DNA of 21,019 nucleotides from JAFGPF01 sp964500415 (GTDB lineage Bacteria > Chloroflexota > Dehalococcoidia > Dehalococcoidales > RBG-16-60-22): the NCBI GenBank assembly GCA_964500415.1, contig CAZCOB010000035.1:1-21019 (forward strand). The letters are read 5' to 3'. Positions 7,686 through 13,957 of the stretch are shown here, in pieces. The position numbers were made by a program, and so were the translations under genes. The notes under the pieces are model-generated. The model saw only the letters and a program-made list of their open reading frames with translations, was not told the DNA's origin and made no database searches. How positions within the stretch are numbered: position 1 is the stretch's first letter; each line of letters begins with the position of its first letter.

Positions 7686-7757
7686 GGCTAAGCGGCGGAT
7701 GATACTGGGCGGATTGGGTGGGAAAAGATAACAGCGAGGGGTGGGGCAAGATAAAAA
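7686..7757 (+). repeat. Degenerate duplicated unit, copy B
   Basis: Contains AAGCGGCGGATGATACTGGG and CGG, then GGGTGGGAAAAGATAACAGC and GGGGCAAGAT. These align with copy A at 7448-7548 over two blocks with roughly four of five bases shared by eye. The two copies flank palindromic repeat copy 2. Confidence 0.65.
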
Positions 7758-7805
7758 CTGTCCGCTTATATTAATAAAAACGGAATAAAACAGTAATACC
7801 GTAAT

Positions 7806-8975
7806 TTATTCTTTTTGTTCCCTCCCCCTCAGCCACCTCCCCTTCTGCTCCACGCGCGTATGCTCATCGGTGGTCTGATAGGTTGAAAGAAAGTCTTTGC
7901 GGAAGACATCGAAGGTGCCGTCAATAATGGATTCTCTTATCTTACGTATGAGATTGGCGATGAAGCGCAGGTTGTGGACGGTGGCCAGCCGCAGACCGAG
8001 AAGCTCATCAGAGCGAAAGAGGTGGCTCAGGTAGGCGGCGGAAAAGTTGCGGCAGGTATAACAATCGCAATCGGGGTCGAGGGGGGCGTCCATATTGCGG
8101 TAAGCCGCCCGGCGGATATTCACCCGTCCCCTATTCGTAAAGAGAGCGCCGTTGCGGGCTACGCGTGTCGGCAGGGCGCTGTCGAAGATATCGACTCCCC
8201 GCGCCACCCCTGCGACGATATCCTCCGGCGAACCGACCCCCATCAGATAGCGCGGCCTGTCCTCTGGTAAATACAATACGGTCTGCTCAACCATATCGAA
8301 AGTGGTCGATTTAGGCTCGCCGACGCTCAGGCCGCCGATGGCATAGCCGGGAAAATCAAGCGCCGTTAAATACTCCGCTGACTGCTTTCTAAGCTCCGGA
8401 AACATGCCCCCCTGGACGATAGCGTAGAGCGCGTGGCCTTTCTTTTTCCAGGCTTGCAGGCAACGTTCCGCCCAGCGGTGCGTCCTGTTCATCGCTTCCC
8501 GAACCTTCTCCTGACCGTCCCCATAGGCAGTGCACTCGTCCAGAACCATCATAACGTCGGCGCCGAGCGACTCCTGATACCGGATGGCCAGTTCGGGCGT
8601 GAGGAAATGCTCGCTGCCGTCGATATGGGAGCGGAAGGTAGCGCCGTCGTCGTTAATTTTACAGAGTGGCGCCAGGCTGAAAACCTGGTAGCCGCCGCTG
8701 TCCGTGAGCATGGCACCTTCCCAGGCCATGAACCGGTGCAGTCCGCCCATCTTTTCGATAACATCTATGCCGGGTCGCAGGTAAAGGTGATACGTGTTCG
8801 CCAGCACCATGTTAAAGCCGATTTCTTTAATATCCTGGGGGGTCAAGGTTTTGACTGTGCCCTGGCTGCCGACGGGCAGGAATACCGGTGTAGGCACCGT
8901 TCCGTGCGGTGTATAAAGCTCTCCGGCGCGGGCGTCGCCGGAGGTTTTCAATAGATTAAAATGCTCTCGGAGCAA
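7806..8975 (-). CDS. tgt: tRNA-guanine transglycosylase (queuine tRNA-ribosyltransferase)
   Basis: 389 residues, the usual bacterial length. The enzyme exchanges G34 for preQ1 in tRNAs with GUN anticodons, a step of queuosine formation. Catalytic segments: MLTDSGGYQVFSLA with D92, VLDECTAYGDG (D146; many homologues read DECTPYP), GGLSVGEP at 214-221 and FDSALPTRVARNGALFT with the likely nucleophile D265 (usually DCVLPTR; Cys is Ser here). The zinc site is C303, C305, C308 (DCDCYTC) and H334. The start is a TTG at 8975: AAAGGAG lies eight bases upstream and no better ATG exists before the conserved N-terminus. No other queuosine genes are in the window. Confidence 0.95.
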   Translation of the reverse strand: MLREHFNLLKTSGDARAGELYTPHGTVPTPVFLPVGSQGTVKTLTPQDIKEIGFNMVLANTYHLYLRPGIDVIEKMGGLHRFMAWEGAMLTDSGGYQVFSLAPLCKINDDGATFRSHIDGSEHFLTPELAIRYQESLGADVMMVLDECTAYGDGQEKVREAMNRTHRWAERCLQAWKKKGHALYAIVQGGMFPELRKQSAEYLTALDFPGYAIGGLSVGEPKSTTFDMVEQTVLYLPEDRPRYLMGVGSPEDIVAGVARGVDIFDSALPTRVARNGALFTNRGRVNIRRAAYRNMDAPLDPDCDCYTCRNFSAAYLSHLFRSDELLGLRLATVHNLRFIANLIRKIRESIIDGTFDVFRKDFLSTYQTTDEHTRVEQKGRWLRGREQKE

Positions 8976-8983
8976 GTTTTAGA

Positions 8984-8990
8984 CTCCTTT
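8984..8990 (-). promoter_or_regulatory. Ribosome binding site supporting the tgt TTG start
   Basis: Minus-strand AAAGGAG ends eight bases before TTG 8975 and fixes this rare start codon. A TATAAT on the same strand (8999-8994) lies directly upstream. It is too close to serve as a normal -10 box for a leader containing this site. Confidence 0.7.
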
Positions 8991-9005
8991 AATATTATAT
9001 TTATT

Positions 9006-9100
9006 ACCTCACCCCCTTTATCTCGCTCTCCTTACGAGGCAGGTTGAAGGAGAGGGGAAACAAAAAGAAAGAGGGGCTGGCGACCCTCTTAGACGCCCCG
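9006..9100. repeat. Dispersed palindromic repeat, copy 3
   Basis: Same family as copies 1 and 2: ACCTCACCCCCTTTATCTCG, arms CTCTCCTT and AAGGAGAGGGG, then AAAGAGGGGCTGGCGACCCT and CTTAGACGCCCC. On the minus strand AAGAGGG and CCCTCTT form a stem followed by TCTTTTTGTTT. It starts about 20 bases after the stop of the acyl-CoA dehydrogenase gene and lies upstream of tgt. Confidence 0.75.
9062..9093 (-). terminator. Terminator-like hairpin after the acyl-CoA dehydrogenase gene
   Basis: Part of repeat copy 3. A minus-strand stem with seven-base arms AAGAGGG and CCCTCTT and an eight-base loop is followed by a T-rich run. It sits some 28 bases beyond the stop at 9121, between this gene and tgt. 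Confidence 0.6.
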
Positions 9101-9120
9101 TAGTTAGAACTGCTATAAAC

Positions 9121-10248
9121 CTATTGTATCAGCCGGTTGGCGATGATGCTTCGATGCACCTCGGAAATGCCCACGTAAATCTCGGTCATCTTGGCGTCGC
9201 GGTAAAGCCTTTCCACCGGCAGGGATTTCATCGTCCCGTAGGCCCCGTGAACCTGCATCGCCATGCGTGTAACGTCCACGGCCATCTGGGAGGCGAAGAG
9301 CTTGGCTAAGGACGACTCGTACTGGATGCTCTGGCCCTGGTCGTGGAGGAAAGCGGTGCGGTAGGTCAGCCAGCGGGCAGCCTCGATTCGTGAAGCCATC
9401 TCCGCAAGCTGCTGCTGAATCGCCTGCATTTTAGCGATAGACCGTCCCATGGCTTTTCTCTCCCGGGCGTAGTCGAGTGAGAGTTCCAGGGCCGCCTGGG
9501 CAACGCCCACGCCCTGCACGGCCACGCTCAACCTCTCCACGCTTATTGCCTCCAGCAGGATATCGAATCCCTGCCCTTCTTTCCCGATAAGATTTTCCTC
9601 TGGCACATGAACGTCATCGAGGTAGACAACCGATGTCCCCAGTCCCCTGAGTCCCATGGTCTCACAGGGCTCGCGAAGGATAAACCCCTCCGACGAAGCA
9701 TCGACAATGAAAGCGTTGAGTCCTTCCTCTTTTTCTCTCCGGGCGAAGAGGAGCACCAGGTTCAGCGCCGGAGCCAGTGCCATGAACTGCTTCTGCCCGT
9801 TGATGATGAAACAGTCGCCGCTGCGGCGAGCTACGGTGGTAATCATCCGCGGGTCCGAGCCGGTATCGGCCTCGGTAAAGCCGATGCCCCCCAGCCACTT
9901 CCCTTCTGCCAGCGGCGTTAGCAGACGCCGCTTCTGTTCTTCGGTGCCGAAGCGGTAGATACCTTCTTCGGGGACGGTATTGACCGCCATGATAGCCCCG
10001 ACGGTCATGGAGGCGCGGCAGAGCTGCTCCAGTACCAGGACAAAGCTGACATAGCCGGCGCCGCTGCCGCCGTATTCAGCCGGATAAGGCAACCCCTGAA
10101 AGCCACGTTTACCAATCTCCCGGGCAAGTTCGATGGGAAACTCGGCGGTGCGGTCAATCTCCGCCGCTCTGGGCAATACCTCTTTAGCGGCAAATTCTCC
10201 AGCGAGACTCTGCAGCATTTTCTCCGGTTCACTCAGATTGAAGTCCAT
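9121..10248 (-). CDS. Acyl-CoA dehydrogenase with relocated catalytic glutamate
   Basis: 375 residues, typical of the FAD-dependent acyl-CoA dehydrogenases that form the alpha-beta double bond and pass electrons to ETF. Family segments: GLPYPAEYGGSG, GGIGFTEADTGSDP (119-133), MGLRGLGTSVVYLDDVHVP, ARERKAMGRSIAKMQAIQ and LPVERLYRDAKMTEIY. In short- and medium-chain enzymes the catalytic base is Glu in a YEGTSE motif. Here that motif reads IYVGISEVHR, with V359 in its place. A Glu is present at 238 in ISVERLSVA, the position of the catalytic base in isovaleryl-CoA and long-chain dehydrogenases. The enzyme is therefore probably active, on a branched or long acyl-CoA. The ATG at 10248 has GGAG nine bases upstream. 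It follows the CtaB-like gene by 18 bases. Confidence 0.92.
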   Translation of the reverse strand: MDFNLSEPEKMLQSLAGEFAAKEVLPRAAEIDRTAEFPIELAREIGKRGFQGLPYPAEYGGSGAGYVSFVLVLEQLCRASMTVGAIMAVNTVPEEGIYRFGTEEQKRRLLTPLAEGKWLGGIGFTEADTGSDPRMITTVARRSGDCFIINGQKQFMALAPALNLVLLFARREKEEGLNAFIVDASSEGFILREPCETMGLRGLGTSVVYLDDVHVPEENLIGKEGQGFDILLEAISVERLSVAVQGVGVAQAALELSLDYARERKAMGRSIAKMQAIQQQLAEMASRIEAARWLTYRTAFLHDQGQSIQYESSLAKLFASQMAVDVTRMAMQVHGAYGTMKSLPVERLYRDAKMTEIYVGISEVHRSIIANRLIQ

Positions 10249-10266
10249 CTCATTTCTCCGTAAATC

Positions 10267-11187
10267 TCATCCCAGCAGCCAGATATCCAGGCACATGACC
10301 AGAAATATCGCCCCCAGATAGGGGAAAGCCGAAAGCCGGTAAAGTCGCCAGGAATCCCCGGCCGCGCCGGAAACGACCAGTCGGCAACTGGCATAAACCA
10401 TAACGATGCCCAGAATATTAGCCAACGCCAGATACAGCCATGAAAAATCGCCGATAAAATAGAGGGCGATGGAAGCCGCGTAAAGTAACAGGGAAAACAC
10501 CAATAAAATTTTAACTGAGTGCCTTACCTCGAGATTAATGGGGAAATAGTCCAGTCCTGCCTGCCGGTAGTCCTCCCGGTGGGTGATATTGACACTCCAC
10601 ACGTGCAGCGGCAGCCAAGCGGCAATCAGAACACACAACAGCAGCAACTCCCAGTCCAGAGTCTGTCTTATAGCCAGCCACCCCATCAGAATCGGGGCAC
10701 AGCTGGCGAGGACGCCCTGGGGGTAGACACAGGTCACCTTCTTGCGCCAGGTGGCGGCCACCAGCGTGCCAAAGGCATCGGCCAGAAATACATACGGGTG
10801 CAGATACCAGGCCAGGACCAGCCCGATGATAATCAGGCCGATAATCAAAGGCAGCGCCTTCCGATGCGGGAAAATAGACTTCGATGGCAGGACCCGTAAA
10901 CAGGTACGCTGCATGCGGGTGTCGATATCGCGGTCCAGATAGTTGGTCAAGCCATTAGCCCCGGCCGAGGCTATCAGGATAGTCGCCAGGACGAGGCCGA
11001 GGCGGGGCGTAAGCAGCCCCTGGCCGGCGACGACCGCTGCACAGAATCCGATAAAAGCCAGCAGGACACTGGGCAGAGGCTTCAATACCTCGATATAGTT
11101 AACCATCCTGCCAGCTGCCGGCCTTTTCGGTGATGTCAGGCCAAGTTCCTGCTTATCGCGGGCGACTACCTGTGAATAATCTGCCAT
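10267..11187 (-). CDS. UbiA-family prenyltransferase, CtaB/COX10 (heme O synthase)-like
   Basis: About 306 residues, strongly hydrophobic with eight or nine membrane segments, as in UbiA-superfamily prenyltransferases. The first Asp-rich motif is NYLDRDIDTRMQRT (82-95) and the second region is ITHREDYRQAG (201-211). Both resemble CtaB, which adds a farnesyl group to heme b to make heme O, more than UbiA or MenA. A conserved CtaB segment after TM4 is recognisable but altered (TWRKKVTCVYPQGVLASCAP). Start choice is uncertain: ATG 11187, ATG 11196 and TTG 11199 are all in frame, none with a ribosome binding site. I take 11187 because a TATAAT at 11204-11199 would place the transcript start near 11192. 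It is probably co-transcribed with the acyl-CoA dehydrogenase gene. No oxidase genes are in the window. Confidence 0.8.
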   Translation of the reverse strand: MADYSQVVARDKQELGLTSPKRPAAGRMVNYIEVLKPLPSVLLAFIGFCAAVVAGQGLLTPRLGLVLATILIASAGANGLTNYLDRDIDTRMQRTCLRVLPSKSIFPHRKALPLIIGLIIIGLVLAWYLHPYVFLADAFGTLVAATWRKKVTCVYPQGVLASCAPILMGWLAIRQTLDWELLLLCVLIAAWLPLHVWSVNITHREDYRQAGLDYFPINLEVRHSVKILLVFSLLLYAASIALYFIGDFSWLYLALANILGIVMVYASCRLVVSGAAGDSWRLYRLSAFPYLGAIFLVMCLDIWLLG

Positions 11188-11198
11188 AATACACATCA

Positions 11199-11204
11199 AT
11201 TATA
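11199..11204 (-). promoter_or_regulatory. Candidate -10 box for the CtaB-like gene (possibly leaderless)
   Basis: A perfect TATAAT on the minus strand with no convincing -35 box. The predicted transcript start (about 11192) lies only five bases before ATG 11187, consistent with a leaderless or near-leaderless message. Confidence 0.4.
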
Positions 11205-11266
11205 CACAATATGCTTAACTCAGGCTAGAACAGGAACGCGTGTCTCAGTACCGCAATACGGGCGTA

Positions 11267-11296
11267 TTTACTATCCTATCGGTATTGTATTAATAT
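11267..11296 (+). promoter_or_regulatory. Candidate promoter for the Nudix gene (possibly leaderless)
   Basis: TTTACT (11267-11272) and TAATAT (11291-11296) are separated by 18 bases, each matching four of six consensus positions. The start would fall at or beside ATG 11304, and there is no ribosome binding site before that ATG. Confidence 0.35.
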
Positions 11297-11303
11297 ATGG
11301 TCG

Positions 11304-11876
11304 ATGAAAGCAGAACTCAAGGAATTGCTGGCACGTAAAAAGAAGCGGTATATTCATGATGCGAACCGCGTGCCCTCGGCGGTGCTAATACCCATCTATC
11401 AAGACGGGGGACAGCACCACATCGTCTTCATCAGGCGGACAGAGACGGTTAAAACCCACAAGGGGCAAATATCCTTTCCCGGAGGGACCCGGGAAATCAA
11501 CGACGGTACACTGCTGGATACCGCCATCCGTGAGAGTTGTGAGGAAATAGGCCTGTTATCCGAGGATATAGAGATTCTGGGCGAACTCGACGACGAGGTT
11601 ACAACAACGTCCAACTATATCGTCACGCCTTTTGTCGCCATGATACCGTGGCCGTATTCATTCGTGATAAACATGGGCGAGGTCGACGAGATAATTAGAG
11701 TTCCCGTGGCGGCGCTCCTGGAAAAGGACTGCCTGAAACCGGATATTGAGTTCCTCAACGGCAAAGAGGTCGAATCTTGCGCCTATCACTATGAAGGTAA
11801 TGTAATCTGGGGCGCCACGGCACGGATACTGAATAAATTGCTGGGTATAATCGGTCAGATTAAGACGGATGTCTGA
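11304..11876 (+). CDS. Nudix hydrolase, CoA pyrophosphatase type
   Basis: 190 residues. The Nudix fold is shown by the catalytic helix RESCEEIGL (76-84), which supplies the metal-binding glutamates. In front of it is the CoA-diphosphatase-specific segment FIRRTETVKTHKGQISFPGG (42-61), matching the LLTxR...HxGQxxFPGG signature of NudL/NUDT7-type enzymes. Those split CoA or acyl-CoA into 4'-phosphopantetheine and 3',5'-ADP. The usual Glu after the first Gly of the Nudix box is Asp here (REIND), also as in that subfamily. The length fits NudL. No ribosome binding site is visible before ATG 11304. It is convergent with the zinc-ribbon gene, and only 50 bases without a clear terminator lie between them. 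Confidence 0.88.
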   Translation: MKAELKELLARKKKRYIHDANRVPSAVLIPIYQDGGQHHIVFIRRTETVKTHKGQISFPGGTREINDGTLLDTAIRESCEEIGLLSEDIEILGELDDEVTTTSNYIVTPFVAMIPWPYSFVINMGEVDEIIRVPVAALLEKDCLKPDIEFLNGKEVESCAYHYEGNVIWGATARILNKLLGIIGQIKTDV

Positions 11877-11926
11877 AAGATAAACCGGGTACTGTATTCT
11901 TACAGGCTGGAACCACCGAGTATTTT

Positions 11927-12733
11927 CTACACGGCGAGGACGCAGTCTTTGAAAAGGATGTTCTTGCCGTAGCCATCGTACTTACCACGTAATGTCACCG
12001 TCTGCCCCTCCTGGAGACGGCTCATCTGGCTCACGCTCTCCTTAGCGAAGGTGCAACGGACGCTCCACGTCATCTTTTTCTGTGAGCCGACAAGGACGAT
12101 ATAGCGAACGTCGATATGGTCACGGATAAATACCTTGCTCACCAGTCCCGATACCGCCAGCGTCTTATCCGTTAATCTGGTATGCGTCCCCACCATATTC
12201 TTCCGGTAGAGTTCGTCCAGCTGGTCGACGCTTATTTCGATGCCGTCCTCGATTGTCTCCAGCTTCGGCGTTCCTGTCGGCACGGGTTCTGGTCCCGCCT
12301 CTGGTTCGGGCGCTGGTTCCGGTTCTGGTTGTGTCTTAGGCTTTTGGCCTTTCTTGGATTTCGGTGCTGGTTCTGGCTCCGGTTCGGGTTCTGGCTCTGG
12401 CACCGGCGCTGGTGCTGGCTCCGGTTCAGGTTCTGGCTCTGGCACCGGCGCTGGTGCTGGCTCCGGTTCAGGTTCGGGTTCTGGCTCCGGCGCTGGTGCT
12501 GGCTCCGGTTCAGGCTCGGGTTCTGGCTCCGGCGCTGGTGCTGGCTCCGGTTCAGGCTCGGGTTCTGGCTCCGGCGCTACCGTCCTCCAGGTAGAACTCC
12601 TCTCTTCCTGAATCTCCTTGAACGTCTTATCTATGTGCTTATAGGCCCGAGACAACAATGGATAACCGCACCACTGGCAAACCCAGTCTTCGGTGCGCAT
12701 GGTCTGACGACCGCAATTAGGACATGCCGGCAT
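11927..12733 (-). CDS. Zinc-ribbon / Glu-Pro repeat / OB-fold (tRNA_anti-like) protein
   Basis: 268 residues in three parts. Residues 1-25 are a zinc ribbon, CPNC at 4-7 and CQWC at 19-22. Residues ~53-155 are almost wholly E, P and A with a few V and K, built from a 14-residue unit such as PEPEPEPEPAPAPE. This is expected to form a stiff, extended, negatively charged spacer. Residues ~165-268 match the tRNA_anti-like OB-fold family: ISVDQLDELYRKN, then KTLAVSGLVSKVFIRD, and LQEGQTVTLRGKYDGYGKNI with FKDCVLAV at the end. No signal peptide or membrane segment is visible, so it is probably cytosolic. The ATG at 12733 has GAGGT about seven bases upstream. It diverges from the cbpA-hspR-clpC operon across a 210-base shared control region. 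Function unknown; a nucleic-acid or protein scaffold is a guess. Confidence 0.8.
   Translation of the reverse strand: MPACPNCGRQTMRTEDWVCQWCGYPLLSRAYKHIDKTFKEIQEERSSTWRTVAPEPEPEPEPEPAPAPEPEPEPEPEPAPAPEPEPEPEPEPAPAPVPEPEPEPEPAPAPVPEPEPEPEPEPAPKSKKGQKPKTQPEPEPAPEPEAGPEPVPTGTPKLETIEDGIEISVDQLDELYRKNMVGTHTRLTDKTLAVSGLVSKVFIRDHIDVRYIVLVGSQKKMTWSVRCTFAKESVSQMSRLQEGQTVTLRGKYDGYGKNILFKDCVLAV
12363..12578. repeat. 42-bp tandem repeat (about five units) inside the zinc-ribbon/OB gene
   Basis: The marker block GGCGCTGGTGCT recurs at 12405, 12447, 12489 and 12531 and begins again at 12573, an exact 42-base spacing. A degenerate unit starts at 12363. The last three units are nearly identical and the left ones diverge, which suggests growth by slippage or unequal exchange. 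The period is a multiple of three, so copy-number change keeps the protein in frame. Confidence 0.9.
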
Positions 12734-12750
12734 AGAAATACCTCACCCAT

Positions 12751-12780
12751 AGATTACACATGATAGTTACTGCTTGTCAA
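12751..12780 (-). promoter_or_regulatory. Weak promoter candidate for the zinc-ribbon/OB gene
   Basis: Minus-strand TTGACA (12780-12775) is a perfect -35 box. The best -10 after 18 bases is TAATCT (12756-12751), only three of six. The implied start would fall inside the ribosome binding site, so the assignment is doubtful. Confidence 0.3.
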
Positions 12781-12852
12781 CTGTTTTCTGTGAAAAATAA
12801 GTTGACCGATTACTTCCGGAAATTATCCGGATTATTATCAGTAACAATAACT

Positions 12853-12872
12853 CTTAACATTATAGTGTTAAG
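12853..12872. promoter_or_regulatory. Inverted repeat, candidate HspR operator
   Basis: CTTAACA (12853-12859) and TGTTAAG (12866-12872) are perfect inverted arms with a six-base spacer that is itself nearly symmetric. The 20-bp size and the CTT...AAG ends recall the HAIR operator of HspR (CTTGAGT-N7-ACTCAAG), although the inner bases differ. It lies 15 bases upstream of the -35 box of the operon that encodes HspR. Confidence 0.55.
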
Positions 12873-12887
12873 TTTTTTAAGTATATC

Positions 12888-12916
12888 TTGACAATATACC
12901 TGAAAAGTTTTATAAT
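12888..12916 (+). promoter_or_regulatory. Consensus sigma-70 promoter of cbpA-hspR-clpC
   Basis: Perfect TTGACA (12888-12893), a 17-base spacer and perfect TATAAT (12911-12916). The expected start is near 12923, giving a leader of about 20 bases with the cbpA ribosome binding site CGGAG. Such a strong promoter needs repression, in line with the HspR gene it drives. Confidence 0.85.
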
Positions 12917-12943
12917 ATAAGGTGGTTATTACGGAGTAAAAAT

Positions 12944-13939
12944 ATGGCCGGTAAGGATTATTACGACATTTTAGGTGTCAAGAAGGATGCCAGCGATAAA
13001 GAAATTAAGCAGTCCTACCGCCGGCTGGCACGTAAGTATCACCCCGATGTCAATCCGGGCGACAAATCTGCCGAGTCGAAATTCAAGGAGATAAACGCCG
13101 CCTACGAGGTACTTTCGGACAAGGAGAAACGGAGAAAGTACGATAAGTACGGTGATAAGTGGCAGTACGCCGACCAGTTCGAGCAGGCCGCACAACAGCA
13201 ATCACAGTACCGGCAATATTCCCCGGGCGGCGGCGCCAGCTATCACTTCGGCGGGGACATCGGCGGGCTGGACAGCATCTTCGACGAGCTGTTCGGCGGC
13301 GGCCGCACGCGGGGCTTTCACCGCCGCTCTCAGCCGCGACGCGGACAGGACCTGGAAACGCCAATCGAAGTAACGCTGGAGGAAGCCTACAGCGGCACCA
13401 GCCGTAACATCAGCCTCCAGATGGAGGAACCATGCTCGGCATGCAAGGGTAGCGGGATGATTCAAAACCTGCCCTGCTCGGCATGTCGGGGGGCTGGCGT
13501 CGTGCCTAATATCAAACGACTCGAAGTCAAGATACCGGCCGGCGTAGCTACCGGCTCACGGGTACGTATCGCCGGCAAGGGACAACCGAGCTATAATGGC
13601 GGCACCGCCGGTGACCTTTATCTGAAAATCACGGTAAGACTACACCCGGCTTTCGAACGGCATGGAAACAACCTGAATGTCAATGTCCAGGTGGCACTGG
13701 CTACGGCCATCCTGGGCGGCGAAGTCCAGGTGCCGACACCCAGGGGCAAGCTGGCATTGAAGATACCGCCGGAGACCCAGAACGGTCGCATCTTCCGCCT
13801 CGCCGGACAGGGCATGCCCCACCTCGGCAAGTCGGTAAGGGGCGATATTTTAGCCAAAATCAGCGTGGTCCTGCCTACGGGACTATCGGACGAAGAAAAG
13901 GATTTATTCAGGCAACTGAGCGAGATACGACCGGCCTGA
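12944..13939 (+). CDS. cbpA: DnaJ-class co-chaperone, CbpA-like, with half a zinc-finger domain
   Basis: 331 residues. The J domain spans 5-70 with HPD at 33-35, and so should stimulate DnaK ATPase. A Gly/Phe region follows (about 95-125, FDELFGGG). The substrate-binding part has only two CxxCxGxG repeats, CSACKGSG (164-171) and CSACRGAG (178-185). Classical DnaJ has four and CbpA has none. The C-terminal beta-domains are normal (KIPAGVATGSRVRIAGKG and RLAGQGMPHLGKSVRGD). A single Cys4 zinc site is therefore expected. The ATG at 12944 has GGAG seven bases upstream. It is the first gene of the operon and is followed by hspR 18 bases later. Confidence 0.92.
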   Translation: MAGKDYYDILGVKKDASDKEIKQSYRRLARKYHPDVNPGDKSAESKFKEINAAYEVLSDKEKRRKYDKYGDKWQYADQFEQAAQQQSQYRQYSPGGGASYHFGGDIGGLDSIFDELFGGGRTRGFHRRSQPRRGQDLETPIEVTLEEAYSGTSRNISLQMEEPCSACKGSGMIQNLPCSACRGAGVVPNIKRLEVKIPAGVATGSRVRIAGKGQPSYNGGTAGDLYLKITVRLHPAFERHGNNLNVNVQVALATAILGGEVQVPTPRGKLALKIPPETQNGRIFRLAGQGMPHLGKSVRGDILAKISVVLPTGLSDEEKDLFRQLSEIRPA

Positions 13940-13948
13940 TGATGAGTT

Positions 13949-13954
13949 GAGGTG
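13949..13954 (+). promoter_or_regulatory. Ribosome binding site that decides the hspR start
   Basis: GAGGTG (13949-13954) covers the in-frame GTG at 13952. Its GAGG core leaves five bases before ATG 13958, so the ATG is preferred. Confidence 0.6.
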
Positions 13955-13957
13955 ACT

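Larger units (their letters stand above)
7287..7805. other. 519-base gene-free region made largely of repeat sequence
   Basis: No reading frame here resembles a gene. From left to right it holds the M20 promoter candidate, an unassigned stretch (7370-7445), duplicated unit A (about 7448-7548), palindromic repeat copy 2 (7564-7665), duplicated unit B (7686-7757), and an AT-rich run before the tgt stop. The repeat content suggests accumulated non-coding mobile or repetitive DNA rather than a lost gene. Confidence 0.7.

Noticed and set aside
8994..9022. TATAAT upstream of tgt as a promoter
   Set aside because: The predicted start would fall inside the tgt ribosome binding site and the -35 position (GATAAA) matches poorly. 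The box may be chance in AT-rich sequence.
12363..12578. Tandem repeat as a CRISPR array
   Set aside because: The units are contiguous with no unique spacers and lie in a coding frame.
12182..12763. Long plus-strand open frames (Gly/Ser or Trp/Arg-Leu-rich) opposite the zinc-ribbon/OB gene
   Set aside because: They are mirror images of the 42-bp Glu-Pro repeat. The minus-strand frame has a zinc ribbon, an OB domain and a ribosome binding site, while these have none.
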